64,000 bases of DNA from Gracilibacillus lacisalsi DSM 19029 (GTDB taxonomy: Bacteria > Bacillota > Bacilli > Bacillales > Amphibacillaceae), in NCBI RefSeq assembly GCF_000377765.1, contig NZ_KB898670.1, positions 62,001-126,000 on the forward strand, written 5' to 3'. Position 1 is the stretch's first letter. Every line of letters starts with the position of its first letter. A program made the position numbers and the translations under genes. The notes under the pieces are model-generated. The model was not told the DNA's origin. It saw only the letters and a program-made list of their open reading frames with translations, and made no database searches. Positions 50,635 to 60,120 of this stretch are shown piece by piece.

Positions 50635-52691
50635 CAACCCTTCTTCTTATAAAAGTTTGCTTTCCATGTTGTTTTTTCAATCACTTTATCAAACACTAAT
50701 AACATCGCTGGTAAGAAAAATACAACTAAAATAAACGCTAGTAATGCTCCTCTACCAAGTAACAACCCTATTGATCCGACAATTGGATTAGAGGACGTCA
50801 TCCATAAGATAAATCCAACACTTGATAAAATCGAAGCAGAAATTAAAATCGAAAAGATTTTTTCATCAATTGTTTTCTTAATAGCTTGTAAAGCTGGCAT
50901 CTCTCTTCGATTGACATGATACGCTTCTGATAATAAGATCGCGTAATCGACTGTTGCGGCCAGTTGCACTGTACTTATGATTAGATACCCTACATATACT
51001 AGTGACGAATCCATAAAGTATGGTACAGATAAGTTAAACCACACTGCCGCTTGTATGGTTAGTAATAAGACAATCGGCATGGAAATCGAACGGAAAGTGA
51101 TTAATAACACCACCGCAATCGCAACGATCGTTAGTACGTTAACTACTACATTATCTTTTTCCACCGTATTTTTAATATCGTATAGTGTCACACTTTCACC
51201 TAAAGCATGAACGTCATCCCCGTAATAATTTTCGGCCGTTTCTTCTGCCTCATCAATCAAAGAGAAAGCTGCATCACCTTCTGCATCCGTATTGGAATGC
51301 AAAATAATACGCGAATAATTTTCAGAGTAAAATTGTTCTGTGATCGATTCATCCAAATACTCAGGAGGAATCGCCGCACTGACAGAATTGACATAAGCTA
51401 ACACACTCGACACATGATCAAGTTGTTCCAATTCTTGTACCAGTTCTTCTTCTTTTGCAATATCTCCTTTTGGCACTAACAAAACCATTGGTGTATATTT
51501 ACCAAACGAATCTTCAATCGTTTGTTCATCCACACCGATTCGGGTAGAATCCGGATGCTCACCTACACCATAAATAAAATTCGTATTACTTTGTGCTAAA
51601 AATGCTGGCACAATCATTAACAGCACAAGAATTAAACTTGGTATTCTAAACTTCAGCACACGTCTACCGAGATTTTTAAAATTCGGTACAATCTGTTTAT
51701 GTTCTGTCTTGTCAATCCATTTGTAAAAAGTAAGTGTTAGTGCTGGTAAAAATACCATGACACTAATAAAGCTGAGCAATATACCTTTGACTAAGTTAAC
51801 ACCTAGATCAGCACCAATTTCGAAATTCATAAATGTAAGGGCCATAAATCCGAAAAAGGTTGTCGATGCACTCGCTGCGATAGCAGGGAATGATCGCTTC
51901 ATTGCCAAACGCATCGCATTAGTCGGTTCCTCCCCTTTGTTACGAAAGTCTGAAAAGCTATGTAACAAAAAGATCGCATAATCAAGTGAGACGGCTAACT
52001 GAAGGATTGGTGCAACCGACTGGGTGACAAATGATACTTCTCCTAAAAATATATTGGTTCCAAGGTTGATCAGCACCGATACTCCAATCGCAGTAAGGAA
52101 GAAAACTGGCTCCATCCAGGAATTCGTTGATACCACCAAAATAATGATGATAATCGGAACTAAAAGTAATGCCGCATAAGCTGATTCTGATCCCGCCATT
52201 TTCTGTGATTGTGCAGTATCTACAGCTTCCCCTGACAGCGCATTTTCCTCACCAATTAATTGATAAATCTGATCGGTAATTTCTACCTCATCCCCGTCAC
52301 GAATATGAAAAGAAAACAGTGCATGGTTATCTTTATAATAAGTTTCCACTGTATCTTCGTCAGCCATTTCAATCGGTGTTTTAATATCAATGGCATCATC
52401 TAACCAAGTTACATCACTAACACCATCAATAGCTGTAAGCTGTTCTTTATATTCTAATGCTTCCTGCACGGTTACATCGTGCATTAAAACCCGAGCATTT
52501 GCCACAGACGCTTCAAACTCTTCTTCCATCGTATCTATTGCATTTGTTGACGGCGCGTCATCTGGCAAGTAATCAACCATATTATAATTAACAGATACGG
52601 CGAATTGCGTAATTACACTAATCAGAGCAACCACGATAAAAGTAATAACAATTGATTTTTTATGTTGAATTATTTTTGTTGAAAGGTCAAT
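50634..52691 (-). CDS. MMPL-family RND exporter, apparent ATT start
   Basis: A protein of about 685 residues with two sets of RND helices, each preceded by an extracytoplasmic domain. Motifs include SLDYAIFLLHSFSDFRNKG, MKRSFPAIAASASTTFFGFMAL and TVDYAILLSEAYHVNRRE. The canonical GTG at 52634 lies inside helix 1. The frame remains open to ATT 52689-52691 (IDLSTKIIQHKKSIVITFIV), a normal MMPL N-terminus, with AGAGAGGA 9 bases upstream and a stop two codons earlier. Export of lipid or hydrophobic compounds is likely. A divergent TetR gene controls it. Confidence 0.88.
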   Translation of the reverse strand: MDLSTKIIQHKKSIVITFIVVALISVITQFAVSVNYNMVDYLPDDAPSTNAIDTMEEEFEASVANARVLMHDVTVQEALEYKEQLTAIDGVSDVTWLDDAIDIKTPIEMADEDTVETYYKDNHALFSFHIRDGDEVEITDQIYQLIGEENALSGEAVDTAQSQKMAGSESAYAALLLVPIIIIILVVSTNSWMEPVFFLTAIGVSVLINLGTNIFLGEVSFVTQSVAPILQLAVSLDYAIFLLHSFSDFRNKGEEPTNAMRLAMKRSFPAIAASASTTFFGFMALTFMNFEIGADLGVNLVKGILLSFISVMVFLPALTLTFYKWIDKTEHKQIVPNFKNLGRRVLKFRIPSLILVLLMIVPAFLAQSNTNFIYGVGEHPDSTRIGVDEQTIEDSFGKYTPMVLLVPKGDIAKEEELVQELEQLDHVSSVLAYVNSVSAAIPPEYLDESITEQFYSENYSRIILHSNTDAEGDAAFSLIDEAEETAENYYGDDVHALGESVTLYDIKNTVEKDNVVVNVLTIVAIAVVLLITFRSISMPIVLLLTIQAAVWFNLSVPYFMDSSLVYVGYLIISTVQLAATVDYAILLSEAYHVNRREMPALQAIKKTIDEKIFSILISASILSSVGFILWMTSSNPIVGSIGLLLGRGALLAFILVVFFLPAMLLVFDKVIEKTTWKANFYKKKG

Positions 52692-52749
52692 CGTTGTTCA
52701 TCCTCTCTTGCAAATTTCCTCAATCCACTTTAATATTATATAGACACCG

Positions 52750-52765
52750 TGTTGGATATTCAACA
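52750..52765. promoter_or_regulatory. TetR operator, MMPL side
   Basis: TGTTGGATATTCAACA, a 16-bp palindrome with two mismatches, 59 bases upstream of the MMPL start and 91 bases from the TetR start. A TTTTGGATATTGC half copy follows at 52770. Confidence 0.7.
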
Positions 52766-52788
52766 AACAGTTTTGGATATTGCGTTTA

Positions 52789-52820
52789 TTTTCCAACATT
52801 TCATACTTTTTTGTTGGAAA
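52789..52820. promoter_or_regulatory. TetR operator, regulator side
   Basis: TTTCCAACA and TGTTGGAAA are inverted, about 13 bases apart, and contain the same TGTTGGA word as the palindrome at 52750. It lies within 70 bases of the regulator start. Confidence 0.6.
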
Positions 52821-52855
52821 TTAACAAAAAGTTCACAAAGTAAGGAGTGTTTTTA

Positions 52856-53431
52856 TTGCCTGACAAATTAGATCGTCGCAAAAAATACACGCGAATGGTC
52901 TTAAAAGACAGCCTGATCCAATTAATGAATGAGAAAACTTTTTCATCGATAACTGTCAAAGAAGTATGTGTTCTTGCTGATATTAATCGCTCTACCTTTT
53001 ACACACATTTCACCGATGTTCACGATTTACTTTATTCCATTGAAGAAGAAATTATTGAAGAAATGAATAAATACTTGAATGCCTTTCATTTTATTGTGGA
53101 AGAAGAGTCGATTCAGATGACGGAGAAGTTGTTAGTATACATCAAAGAACGAAAAGAAATCTTCGAAGCATTATTGGAGAATAATACAGGGACAAGCTTT
53201 GAAAAAAGAGTGATGGATATTGCAAGACTTTTTTTAATAAACAAAACGGATACTGCTAACATAGACGCTGCTTCTTACTTAAGCACCTTTATCGTATCTG
53301 GGGCCATCCATGTTATTAAAGATTGGCTACTGATTGATCAAACACAATCACCGAAACAAATGGCTGAATTGATAAGTCAATTTTGCAATAAAGGACTAGG
53401 ATCAATGGAAAATGAAAAGTCCAGAGAATAG
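52856..53431 (+). CDS. TetR-family regulator of the MMPL operon
   Basis: A 191-residue regulator. It starts at TTG 52856, with AAGGAG 8 bases upstream. The frame's earlier GTG overlaps that site. The HTH is KDSLIQLMNEKTFSSITVKEVCVLADINRSTFYTHFTDVHDLL, and the C-terminal domain is of the small TetR_C_8 type. It is divergent from the MMPL/YhgE operon, with shared TGTTGGA palindromes between. The ligand is unknown. Confidence 0.9.
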   Translation: MPDKLDRRKKYTRMVLKDSLIQLMNEKTFSSITVKEVCVLADINRSTFYTHFTDVHDLLYSIEEEIIEEMNKYLNAFHFIVEEESIQMTEKLLVYIKERKEIFEALLENNTGTSFEKRVMDIARLFLINKTDTANIDAASYLSTFIVSGAIHVIKDWLLIDQTQSPKQMAELISQFCNKGLGSMENEKSRE

Positions 53432-53447
53432 TTTTCCCTGGACTTTG
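53416..53447 (+). terminator. Intrinsic terminator
   Basis: AAGTCCAG pairs with CTGGACTT around a loop of about 15 bases. It lies at the end of the TetR gene and faces the convergent lyase gene. Confidence 0.7.
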
Positions 53448-53455
53448 TTGTGAAA

Positions 53456-56400
53456 TTACCAGTTTTCCAGTACGGTTTCAGCATCATTCACTAGTCTTTC
53501 TTTAACATCCTCTCTTAGGGCACTTCGACTTAAATGTTTCAAGAAATCATTAAGCTGTTTTTTGGCTTGTTTGGTTCGCCCCTTTTCCAGATGATGTTCG
53601 ACCTGTTGTATTTTATTGTTCAATACTTGATCACTTTCTTCTATTGCTTCCAAGTTCACTTGATGTTTCAAGCTTGCTATAGATGGCGTGTAGTCTACAG
53701 TAGGAAATTCTAGTTCACCTGCCAACACTTGATCGCGAACATCTTCACCTAAATAATAACTAATATGTGGTGGTTGATTATAGGTTGTGTTTTGCCAAGC
53801 GATCCCCATTCGATACACAGAGTCATGCATTAATGTTGGCAAACGATATTCAGTTGGTATTGTTGTACTAAAAATTCTTAATTCAGAGCTATCTTCCGTT
53901 GGGAAAATCACTTCTTCTCGCCAATCCCCTAGAATATCTGCTTGCAAACTTGGATTTGCTTTCGTTCCATTATTACTCACTACATCTTCAAATACTTCGA
54001 TAACATTTGCTTCACTTGTGGATTCATCATATTTGGTGATCGAAGTGTGATCCAGTAATTCATGTAATAGATCACCATCCCAATAGGTGACAAAATTGAC
54101 TGGAAGGCCGATATCTCGGAAACTATCCTCGATTACATCACCTTGGACATTATACACACCACCACCAGTTTCAACAGTTGCTCCACCCGTACCCCAATAT
54201 TCATATCCTGGTTTGGATGTGATATTTGCCGCTACTCCTCGACCTGCATCTTTATAGGCATAGAAAGCTTCTAATGTTTCACCTGTTGCGCCATCATGAT
54301 ACTCTAATGAAGCTACTTCTGAATCTTCCCGCACACCAAAAACATGCAGTCCCTCACGATCAGGATCAAAAGCTCCGACATGTAGGGCATCTCCATGGGA
54401 GCCTTTCACCCGTCCCATTTCGCCATCCATTGCGTATAAAATCGAACCATCATGATCCAAAGTTAAGGATCCAGCGATGATTTCATCAAAGCCATCATTG
54501 TCTACATCGCCTGTAGCTAAGTTATGGTTACCTAAACCTTCACCGTGTCCTGCTTCATCTGTGTCAAATGTCCAATCTTCAACAAGCGTGCCATCTTGGA
54601 GACTGTAGGATACAAAGGTCGTTCTTTCATAATAACCTCGACCATAAATCGCACTTGGTGTTTTTCCATTCACATAAGCTAATCCAGATAAGAAGCGGTC
54701 AGAACGATTATAGAAAGTATCCCCCCATGAAGCCCCTTGATCTCCTTCTTCTTTTTCAACCGGAAACGCAAAATCAATCGTATCAATGGCTTCACCTGTT
54801 TCACCATCGAAAACTGATACATATTCAGGACCTGTTACAACATGTCCTCCTTCATTAATCCATCTACCATCATCCTCTGGATTTCCGATTACACTAATCA
54901 CTTTATCTTCATCAAACACACCGTTTGTTACACCATAAACTGTTGTAGCATCCGCTGTTTTGATCAAAAATTCTGACTTGCCGTTGCCATTCATGTCTCC
55001 CACAACAAATTGATGGTATTGTGGTCCTGATGTTAAGTTCATTCCCATATTCATTCTCCATAATGGGGTACCATCCAGTTTGTAAGCATCAAATATAGTA
55101 GGACCAGTAATTACATCTTCAAGTGCTGTCATGGCATTGGATGGACGCCATTTTAATATAATTTCATATTCTCCATCACCATCAAGATCACCAACACTAG
55201 CATCATTGGCTGAGTAAGTGTAATCTCCTGTTGCTGTCGTTCCACCTTCAGGTTTTTGAAGTGGGATGGATAAATAGTTTTGATCTAAGCTGTCGACTTC
55301 ATTTGTTTCCGTTAGATTACCATGTACAACCGTTTCAATCTGATACGTATCTCCTTTTTTTCCATCTTCATCTGTATAATTCGTCACTTCGAGTGGTTGT
55401 TCATTTAATTTTTCTCCATTACGTAAAATATTAAAGGTAACATCTCGATCATATTCATCAGCCAATAATCGCCATGATACAAAAATGCCTTCCTCTGATG
55501 GTAATGCAATAACACCACGATCCAACCATTCCGTATCACGGTTTGTGTCAGGTGGGGCTAATCGATTATAAACATAAACTGTTGCTGTCCGTTCAAAAGG
55601 ATTCTCTACTGCCTCCGATTCCGCCAATATCCCTTCAAACGTATAAACAGCAGATTCATCCGGGTCCCAAGCTTGTCCTACCTCTTGCCAGCTTTCCACA
55701 GCAACTTCAACAGTAGAATTATCTGCTAATGTTACTGGCACTGTTTCCGGTAGACCAATAGAATCAATATTGGATGTAGTCTCTCCCACATACACTCTTT
55801 GATATGGAAGCCTTTCAACTGTAGTAATTACATTGTCTTCAATCGGAATGTGACTTAATTCAATATTATCTACGTAAGTTGTCCAAGTATGGTTATTTCC
55901 TGATGTTCGTACACCAACTAATTTCAATTTGTCAATTGAACCATCAAATGGAACATCATTCAAAGACACCGTATGACTTTCATCACCTATGGAAAATAGA
56001 ATTTCATTGTTCATAATGTTAAAGATGATTTCTACCTGATACCAAGCTTCAGGATCTGTAATATCGGTTTCAATTGGCTCCTGGTCACCAGCAAAAAAAG
56101 TTAACGGAGCATTATTGGTATTATTAACGGTAAATACTATATTCCCTGCCGCATCTTCAATGCGAAGCTCTCCACCATTTTCGTGAGGATGAACACCTTT
56201 ATCGTTATTTTTACCAGGATACCAATCTAATTTAACTTTCATTTCAGCACCCTTAACTGCATTATCAAATTCCTTTGTTGCGACACGTCCACCAGACTGA
56301 TCGACTATGCTAAAATCTAGCTTTTTCGTATCGTTGCCTGCAATATCTTCTTCATTAATAGACAATGTTGCAGCAAAGGTAGAGAAGCCCCAATTTTCTA

Positions 56401-56554
56401 ATTCTAACGGCTCAGCATCACCAAAATCCGTCGCATATACAGTTTGATAATCTTCGTTTGCAAAAGCTGTAGGTACAATAGAAAAGGAGGATAAAACCAA
56501 GATTCCAATTGTCAGCAATATCAATTGTTTGTTCAGTCGACTTTTAGCGCGCAC
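53456..56554 (-). CDS. Secreted rhamnogalacturonan lyase, PL11, with C-terminal FIMAH domain
   Basis: A 1032-residue extracellular enzyme. The signal peptide is about 1-32. Residues about 36-235 form a laminin-G-like beta-sandwich, with a short Ig-like segment to about 335. The PL11 eight-bladed propeller covers about 340-950 (RGVIALPSEEGIFVSWRLLADEYD, ASVGDLDGDGEYEIILKWRPSNA, LKTADATTVYGV-like, GDVDNDGFDEIIAG, ADILGDWREEVIFP). The last 75 residues are a FIMAH-like helical domain (QVEHHLEKGRTKQAKKQLNDFLKHL). It cleaves the rhamnogalacturonan I backbone with calcium. Confidence 0.93.
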   Translation of the reverse strand: MRAKSRLNKQLILLTIGILVLSSFSIVPTAFANEDYQTVYATDFGDAEPLELENWGFSTFAATLSINEEDIAGNDTKKLDFSIVDQSGGRVATKEFDNAVKGAEMKVKLDWYPGKNNDKGVHPHENGGELRIEDAAGNIVFTVNNTNNAPLTFFAGDQEPIETDITDPEAWYQVEIIFNIMNNEILFSIGDESHTVSLNDVPFDGSIDKLKLVGVRTSGNNHTWTTYVDNIELSHIPIEDNVITTVERLPYQRVYVGETTSNIDSIGLPETVPVTLADNSTVEVAVESWQEVGQAWDPDESAVYTFEGILAESEAVENPFERTATVYVYNRLAPPDTNRDTEWLDRGVIALPSEEGIFVSWRLLADEYDRDVTFNILRNGEKLNEQPLEVTNYTDEDGKKGDTYQIETVVHGNLTETNEVDSLDQNYLSIPLQKPEGGTTATGDYTYSANDASVGDLDGDGEYEIILKWRPSNAMTALEDVITGPTIFDAYKLDGTPLWRMNMGMNLTSGPQYHQFVVGDMNGNGKSEFLIKTADATTVYGVTNGVFDEDKVISVIGNPEDDGRWINEGGHVVTGPEYVSVFDGETGEAIDTIDFAFPVEKEEGDQGASWGDTFYNRSDRFLSGLAYVNGKTPSAIYGRGYYERTTFVSYSLQDGTLVEDWTFDTDEAGHGEGLGNHNLATGDVDNDGFDEIIAGSLTLDHDGSILYAMDGEMGRVKGSHGDALHVGAFDPDREGLHVFGVREDSEVASLEYHDGATGETLEAFYAYKDAGRGVAANITSKPGYEYWGTGGATVETGGGVYNVQGDVIEDSFRDIGLPVNFVTYWDGDLLHELLDHTSITKYDESTSEANVIEVFEDVVSNNGTKANPSLQADILGDWREEVIFPTEDSSELRIFSTTIPTEYRLPTLMHDSVYRMGIAWQNTTYNQPPHISYYLGEDVRDQVLAGELEFPTVDYTPSIASLKHQVNLEAIEESDQVLNNKIQQVEHHLEKGRTKQAKKQLNDFLKHLSRSALREDVKERLVNDAETVLENW

Positions 56555-56637
56555 TATTCACTTCAGCTCCTTTTAAAAGTTATCACAATAGAGATTACTT
56601 GCACACCGCCTTGCTCCCCTCCTTCCTGCCTACCAAA

Positions 56638-56652
56638 AGTAAGCGCATACAT
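56638..56652. promoter_or_regulatory. Candidate catabolite (cre) site upstream of PL11 gene
   Basis: On the reverse strand ATGTATGCGCTTACT matches the CcpA consensus WTGNAANCGNWNNCA with two mismatches, 84 bases upstream of the lyase start. The 351-base gap 56555-56905 otherwise shows only the hairpin at 56811. Confidence 0.45.
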
Positions 56653-56810
56653 TATTGTGGTGTAAAACATAATCTCTACATCAAGCCTAGCAACCTTTGA
56701 TATTCCAGGCTATATCATTTTTTTGCAAAATACTGATCTATTGATATTAGTAGCATTTTAAGTTAAATAATACTTTTTTGCATGAGCTAATTCCAAAAAA
56801 GCAAAAAAAA

Positions 56811-56864
56811 TCTAGTACTTCTTTTCTACTCTATCATCAAAGACCGAGATCAAAAAGTACTAGA
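56811..56864. terminator. Hairpin downstream of the DUF3949-like gene
   Basis: TCTAGTACTT pairs with AAGTACTAGA across a 34-base loop. An A-run upstream on the plus strand gives a T-run for the minus strand, so it probably ends the small gene at 56906. Confidence 0.6.
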
Positions 56865-56905
56865 CTTATCCATACATATATGTATATTGTCCTCCGATAT
56901 TACAT

Positions 56906-57136
56906 TTACTTTTGCTTTAATTTGTAAATGATATATGCCATCACGTTAGCTAATATAAATAAAGGATTACCTTGAGTATTTACATGCAGAATCTGTTCAG
57001 TAACGCTTTTACTATTATAGTATTCTGACTGATTCTGTTCACATCTGATCTGTTCTTCTTTTACCCCTGTTAAATAGCGATACTGAAAAGGGACAAGCAC
57101 TAAGCTTAGTAAGAGGTATGCGCCTAGTGCTCCCAT
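56906..57136 (-). CDS. Small two-helix membrane protein, DUF3949-like
   Basis: A 76-residue frame with a helix at 2-18, the segment VPFQYRYLTGVKEEQ, a polar middle, and HVNTQGNPLFILANVMAYIIYKLKQK. The QYRY and QGNPLF wording recalls the uncharacterised Bacillus DUF3949 proteins. Its ribosome site (AAAGAG) is weak. It is divergent from the PBP gene. A real gene is likely, but no function can be given. Confidence 0.6.
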   Translation of the reverse strand: MGALGAYLLLSLVLVPFQYRYLTGVKEEQIRCEQNQSEYYNSKSVTEQILHVNTQGNPLFILANVMAYIIYKLKQK

Positions 57137-57287
57137 ACAATTTTCTCTTTAACATATGAACGAATTAACATTACTAATGGTTTCATTTTCCAATAATTAT
57201 CATATACATGTATAGAAACGAGTTCCTGTTACATATAGTTTACAGATTCAAAATTATGGTTTTCAACCAGAAGGAAGGTTAGAGAGC

Positions 57288-59687
57288 TTGAGTAAAGTAA
57301 CAATGAAAAGATCCAGCCGAAGAAAAAAAAGAAGATTCATCAAATTTATCATCGCAACCTTTCTCATTTTCTTATCTTTGTTCATTATCGGAGGTCTCTC
57401 GCTTTTCGCCCTTGTTCAAGATACTCCGGAATTATCGGAAGATCAATTACAAAATCCAATTACTTCCGTTATTTATGATAAAGATGGGAAGAAGGTTGCT
57501 AATATTGCGGGGGTTGAACATCGCTTACCCGTAAGTATTGACGATGTTCCGATAGAGGTACAGAATGCTTTTATTGCAATAGAAGATGCCCGCTTCCAAA
57601 AGCACTCCGGAGTTGATTTAAAACGCATCGGCGGAGCATTATTGGCCAATTTGGAAGAAGGCTGGGGAGCTGAAGGTGGTAGTACAATCACACAACAGGT
57701 TGTAAAAAATACGCTCCTTTCTCCGGAAAAAACATTTAAAAGAAAAGTGCAGGAAGCATACCTTGCTATACAAATGGAGAAGAAATATTCAAAGGATCAA
57801 ATTTTAGAAATGTATCTTAATTCCATTTATTTTGGTCATGGTGCATATGGTCTTGGGGCAGCGGCAGAAGTGTACTTTAACAAAGATGTCAGTGATCTGA
57901 CCGTTTCAGAAGCTGCATTACTTGCCGGACTTCCACAACGACCAAGTGGGTATGATCCTTTTAAATATCCAGAAGAAGCAGCAAATAGAAGAGAACTTGT
58001 ATTATCAGCGATGGAAAGACATAATTTTATCTCCTCAGATAGGGCAGAAGAAGCAAAGACTACAGAGGTTGAGAGTTTGCTCTCACCAAAACAAAAAAAT
58101 AATTCCTATCAAGTGTTTATTGATTATGTCATAGAAGAATTGATTGCAAAAGGTTTTGAGGAAAATCAACTTTATAATGGCGGATTAGAGATTTATACGA
58201 CACTTGATACAGAAACACAGTCCTATACTAACGAAGTAATGACAGGGACGGATACGATCCCCTTTCCTGATGAAGCCTTTAAAGCGGGCGTTGTATTAAT
58301 GGATACTAAAACCGGTGCCATTCGAGCAATCGGCGGAAACCGTGACCCTGAAAGTAACGAGGTACAACGCGGATTCAATTTTGCCACAGATATAAAACGT
58401 CAACCCGGTTCAACGATAAAGCCGATTTTAGACTATGGGCCGGCGATTGAATACAACAAATGGTCTACGTATCAACAGATCAAAGATGAAAAACTTGAAA
58501 TAGATGGTAAAGAATTCAAAAATTATGATGGCAGATTCCATGGCATGGTATCGATGAGAGAGGCATTGGTAAAATCCTATAATATTCCGGCAATCAAAAC
58601 ATTTTTAGAATTAGAAGATGAGCAAGCAAAACAGTTTGCTGCCAATCTTGGTATCAACTTGGAACATGCTTACCCTTCTTATGCTATTGGCGGATTCGGT
58701 GATGAAGATGGTGTTTCCCCATTAGATATGGCTGGTGCCTATGCTGCCTTTGGAAATAATGGACAATATCACGAGCCATATGCGGTTACGAAAGTAGAAT
58801 ATCCAACAGGTGAAGTACAACAACTACAATCAGAAGGAATAAAGGCGATGAATGACTACACTGCCTATATGATTACAGATATGTTAAAAGATGTGGTCGA
58901 AGAAGGTACCGGTACACTTGCCAAAATTGATGGTTTGCCAATGGCTGGTAAAACAGGAACAACAAACCCTCCAGAAGGTATTACCAATGGTTCTACCGAT
59001 TCTTGGTTTGTAGGCTATACAACTGAATATACTGCAGCTGTTTGGACCGGCTATGAGACCACTTCTACCGAACAATTCGTCAACCAAGAAGATGCACGGA
59101 TTTCCAGGTTATTATTTAAGGAAATTATGTCCCATGCTTCTCAAAATATTGAAACAGCAGACTTCACAAAACCAGCAAGCGTCGAAGAAGTAAAAATTGA
59201 TATGCGCAATGGCAAAGTTGCCTCTCATCACACACCTTCCAGCAGTATCGTAACAGAGTTATTTGTGAAGGGTACGACAATACCAACGGAATATATACCA
59301 GTACAAAAGCAGACAACAAACGAGGATGTGAAACAGCAGGAAGAAAAAGATCAGGAAAAGGAGAAGGAACAGGCAGAAAAGAAGAAAGAGCAAGAGAAAG
59401 AGAAGGAAAAAGAGAAAAAAGAAAAGGCTGAAAATGAAGGCAATCAGAAAAAAGAAAAACAGGAATCTAATGACAAGAATGCTTCGGATCGTGATAAAAA
59501 AGAAGAAAAACCAGATAAGGATACCAACAGCAAATCAGAGCAAAAAGATAAGAAGGAAGAAAATAAGAAAGATCCTAAAGATGAACCTGATTCTAATCAA
59601 ACAGAGCAACCCGATTCTGATGAAGAGCCGAATAACAAAGATGAAAGCAAGGAATCGAATGAAAATGATAACGAAGAAGAGGATTAA
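57288..59687 (+). CDS. Class A penicillin-binding protein (glycosyltransferase/transpeptidase)
   Basis: A 799-residue bifunctional cell-wall enzyme, starting at TTG 57288 with GGAAGG 9 bases upstream. The basic N-terminus and one helix (about 17-43) precede GT51 (IAIEDARFQKHSGVDLKRIGGA and EGGSTITQQVVKN). The transpeptidase follows, with RQPGSTIKPIL (SxxK), SYN and AGKTGTTN (KTG). From about residue 675 the tail is Lys/Glu/Asp-rich low complexity. It polymerises and crosslinks peptidoglycan. The long charged tail is typical of PBP1 in bacilli and varies between strains. Confidence 0.95.
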   Translation: MSKVTMKRSSRRKKRRFIKFIIATFLIFLSLFIIGGLSLFALVQDTPELSEDQLQNPITSVIYDKDGKKVANIAGVEHRLPVSIDDVPIEVQNAFIAIEDARFQKHSGVDLKRIGGALLANLEEGWGAEGGSTITQQVVKNTLLSPEKTFKRKVQEAYLAIQMEKKYSKDQILEMYLNSIYFGHGAYGLGAAAEVYFNKDVSDLTVSEAALLAGLPQRPSGYDPFKYPEEAANRRELVLSAMERHNFISSDRAEEAKTTEVESLLSPKQKNNSYQVFIDYVIEELIAKGFEENQLYNGGLEIYTTLDTETQSYTNEVMTGTDTIPFPDEAFKAGVVLMDTKTGAIRAIGGNRDPESNEVQRGFNFATDIKRQPGSTIKPILDYGPAIEYNKWSTYQQIKDEKLEIDGKEFKNYDGRFHGMVSMREALVKSYNIPAIKTFLELEDEQAKQFAANLGINLEHAYPSYAIGGFGDEDGVSPLDMAGAYAAFGNNGQYHEPYAVTKVEYPTGEVQQLQSEGIKAMNDYTAYMITDMLKDVVEEGTGTLAKIDGLPMAGKTGTTNPPEGITNGSTDSWFVGYTTEYTAAVWTGYETTSTEQFVNQEDARISRLLFKEIMSHASQNIETADFTKPASVEEVKIDMRNGKVASHHTPSSSIVTELFVKGTTIPTEYIPVQKQTTNEDVKQQEEKDQEKEKEQAEKKKEQEKEKEKEKKEKAENEGNQKKEKQESNDKNASDRDKKEEKPDKDTNSKSEQKDKKEENKKDPKDEPDSNQTEQPDSDEEPNNKDESKESNENDNEEED

Positions 59688-59701
59688 ACAAGGGACTTCA
59701 G

Positions 59702-59734
59702 ATGGTCATGAACTAGCAATTGGTTCATGACCAT
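59702..59734 (+). terminator. Intrinsic terminator of the PBP gene
   Basis: ATGGTCATGAAC pairs with GTTCATGACCAT around TAGCAATTG, followed by CTACTTTTGTTT. Confidence 0.85.
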
Positions 59735-60028
59735 CTACTTTTGTTTGATCGACTTGTACTTTTCATAGTAAAATCCACTGTAGATAAGTTAGTTATTATA
59801 TGTTATTTTAATACTATACTGTTAAATAGTGGAATTGATATTATCTACAGCAATATAATCTATCGATGTTTAACGGTTTTGGTAGTGTTATTATTTTTTA
59901 GTTTAGCAATCGTTAAAAACACTATAGAAGATGATACTTTACCAATATCCATCATTTCCTCTATCATTTTTATCCTAGCTATATGGTTGATCATTTTGAA
60001 GAGGAAAATCCAAAGAATAGACAAATAA
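59720..60028 (+). CDS. Doubtful small membrane ORF
   Basis: A 102-codon frame whose first ATG lies inside the PBP terminator, so the stated start is not credible. The last 55 residues form two good helices (LTVLVVLLFFSLAIV and ISIISSIIFILAIWLIIL) and a basic end KRKIQRIDK, as in real small membrane proteins. No ribosome site precedes an in-frame start. It could be a gene remnant or use a rare start near 59836-59880. Confidence 0.3.
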   Translation: MVHDHLLLFDRLVLFIVKSTVDKLVIICYFNTILLNSGIDIIYSNIIYRCLTVLVVLLFFSLAIVKNTIEDDTLPISIISSIIFILAIWLIILKRKIQRIDK

Positions 60029-60120
60029 ATGGACGATAGAGCGTCAGTGCATCCCCCGTTGCAAATAAGCTTGTCATGGGGGTATCTTGAATGGCATTCA
60101 TAGATTGTCTTCCCTATCTA

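Noticed and set aside
54226-54858. Plus-strand ORFs opposite the PL11 lyase
   Set aside because: They are antisense shadows of a well-supported 1032-residue gene, with no ribosome sites or family likeness.
59434-59730. 98-residue basic ORF in the PBP tail
   Set aside because: It is an out-of-frame reading of the K/E-rich low-complexity tail, with no ribosome site.
60039-60090. Riboswitch-like hairpin ATCCCCC/GGGGGTAT
   Set aside because: It lies downstream of both neighbouring genes and matches no aptamer. It is probably a terminator relic or short repeat.
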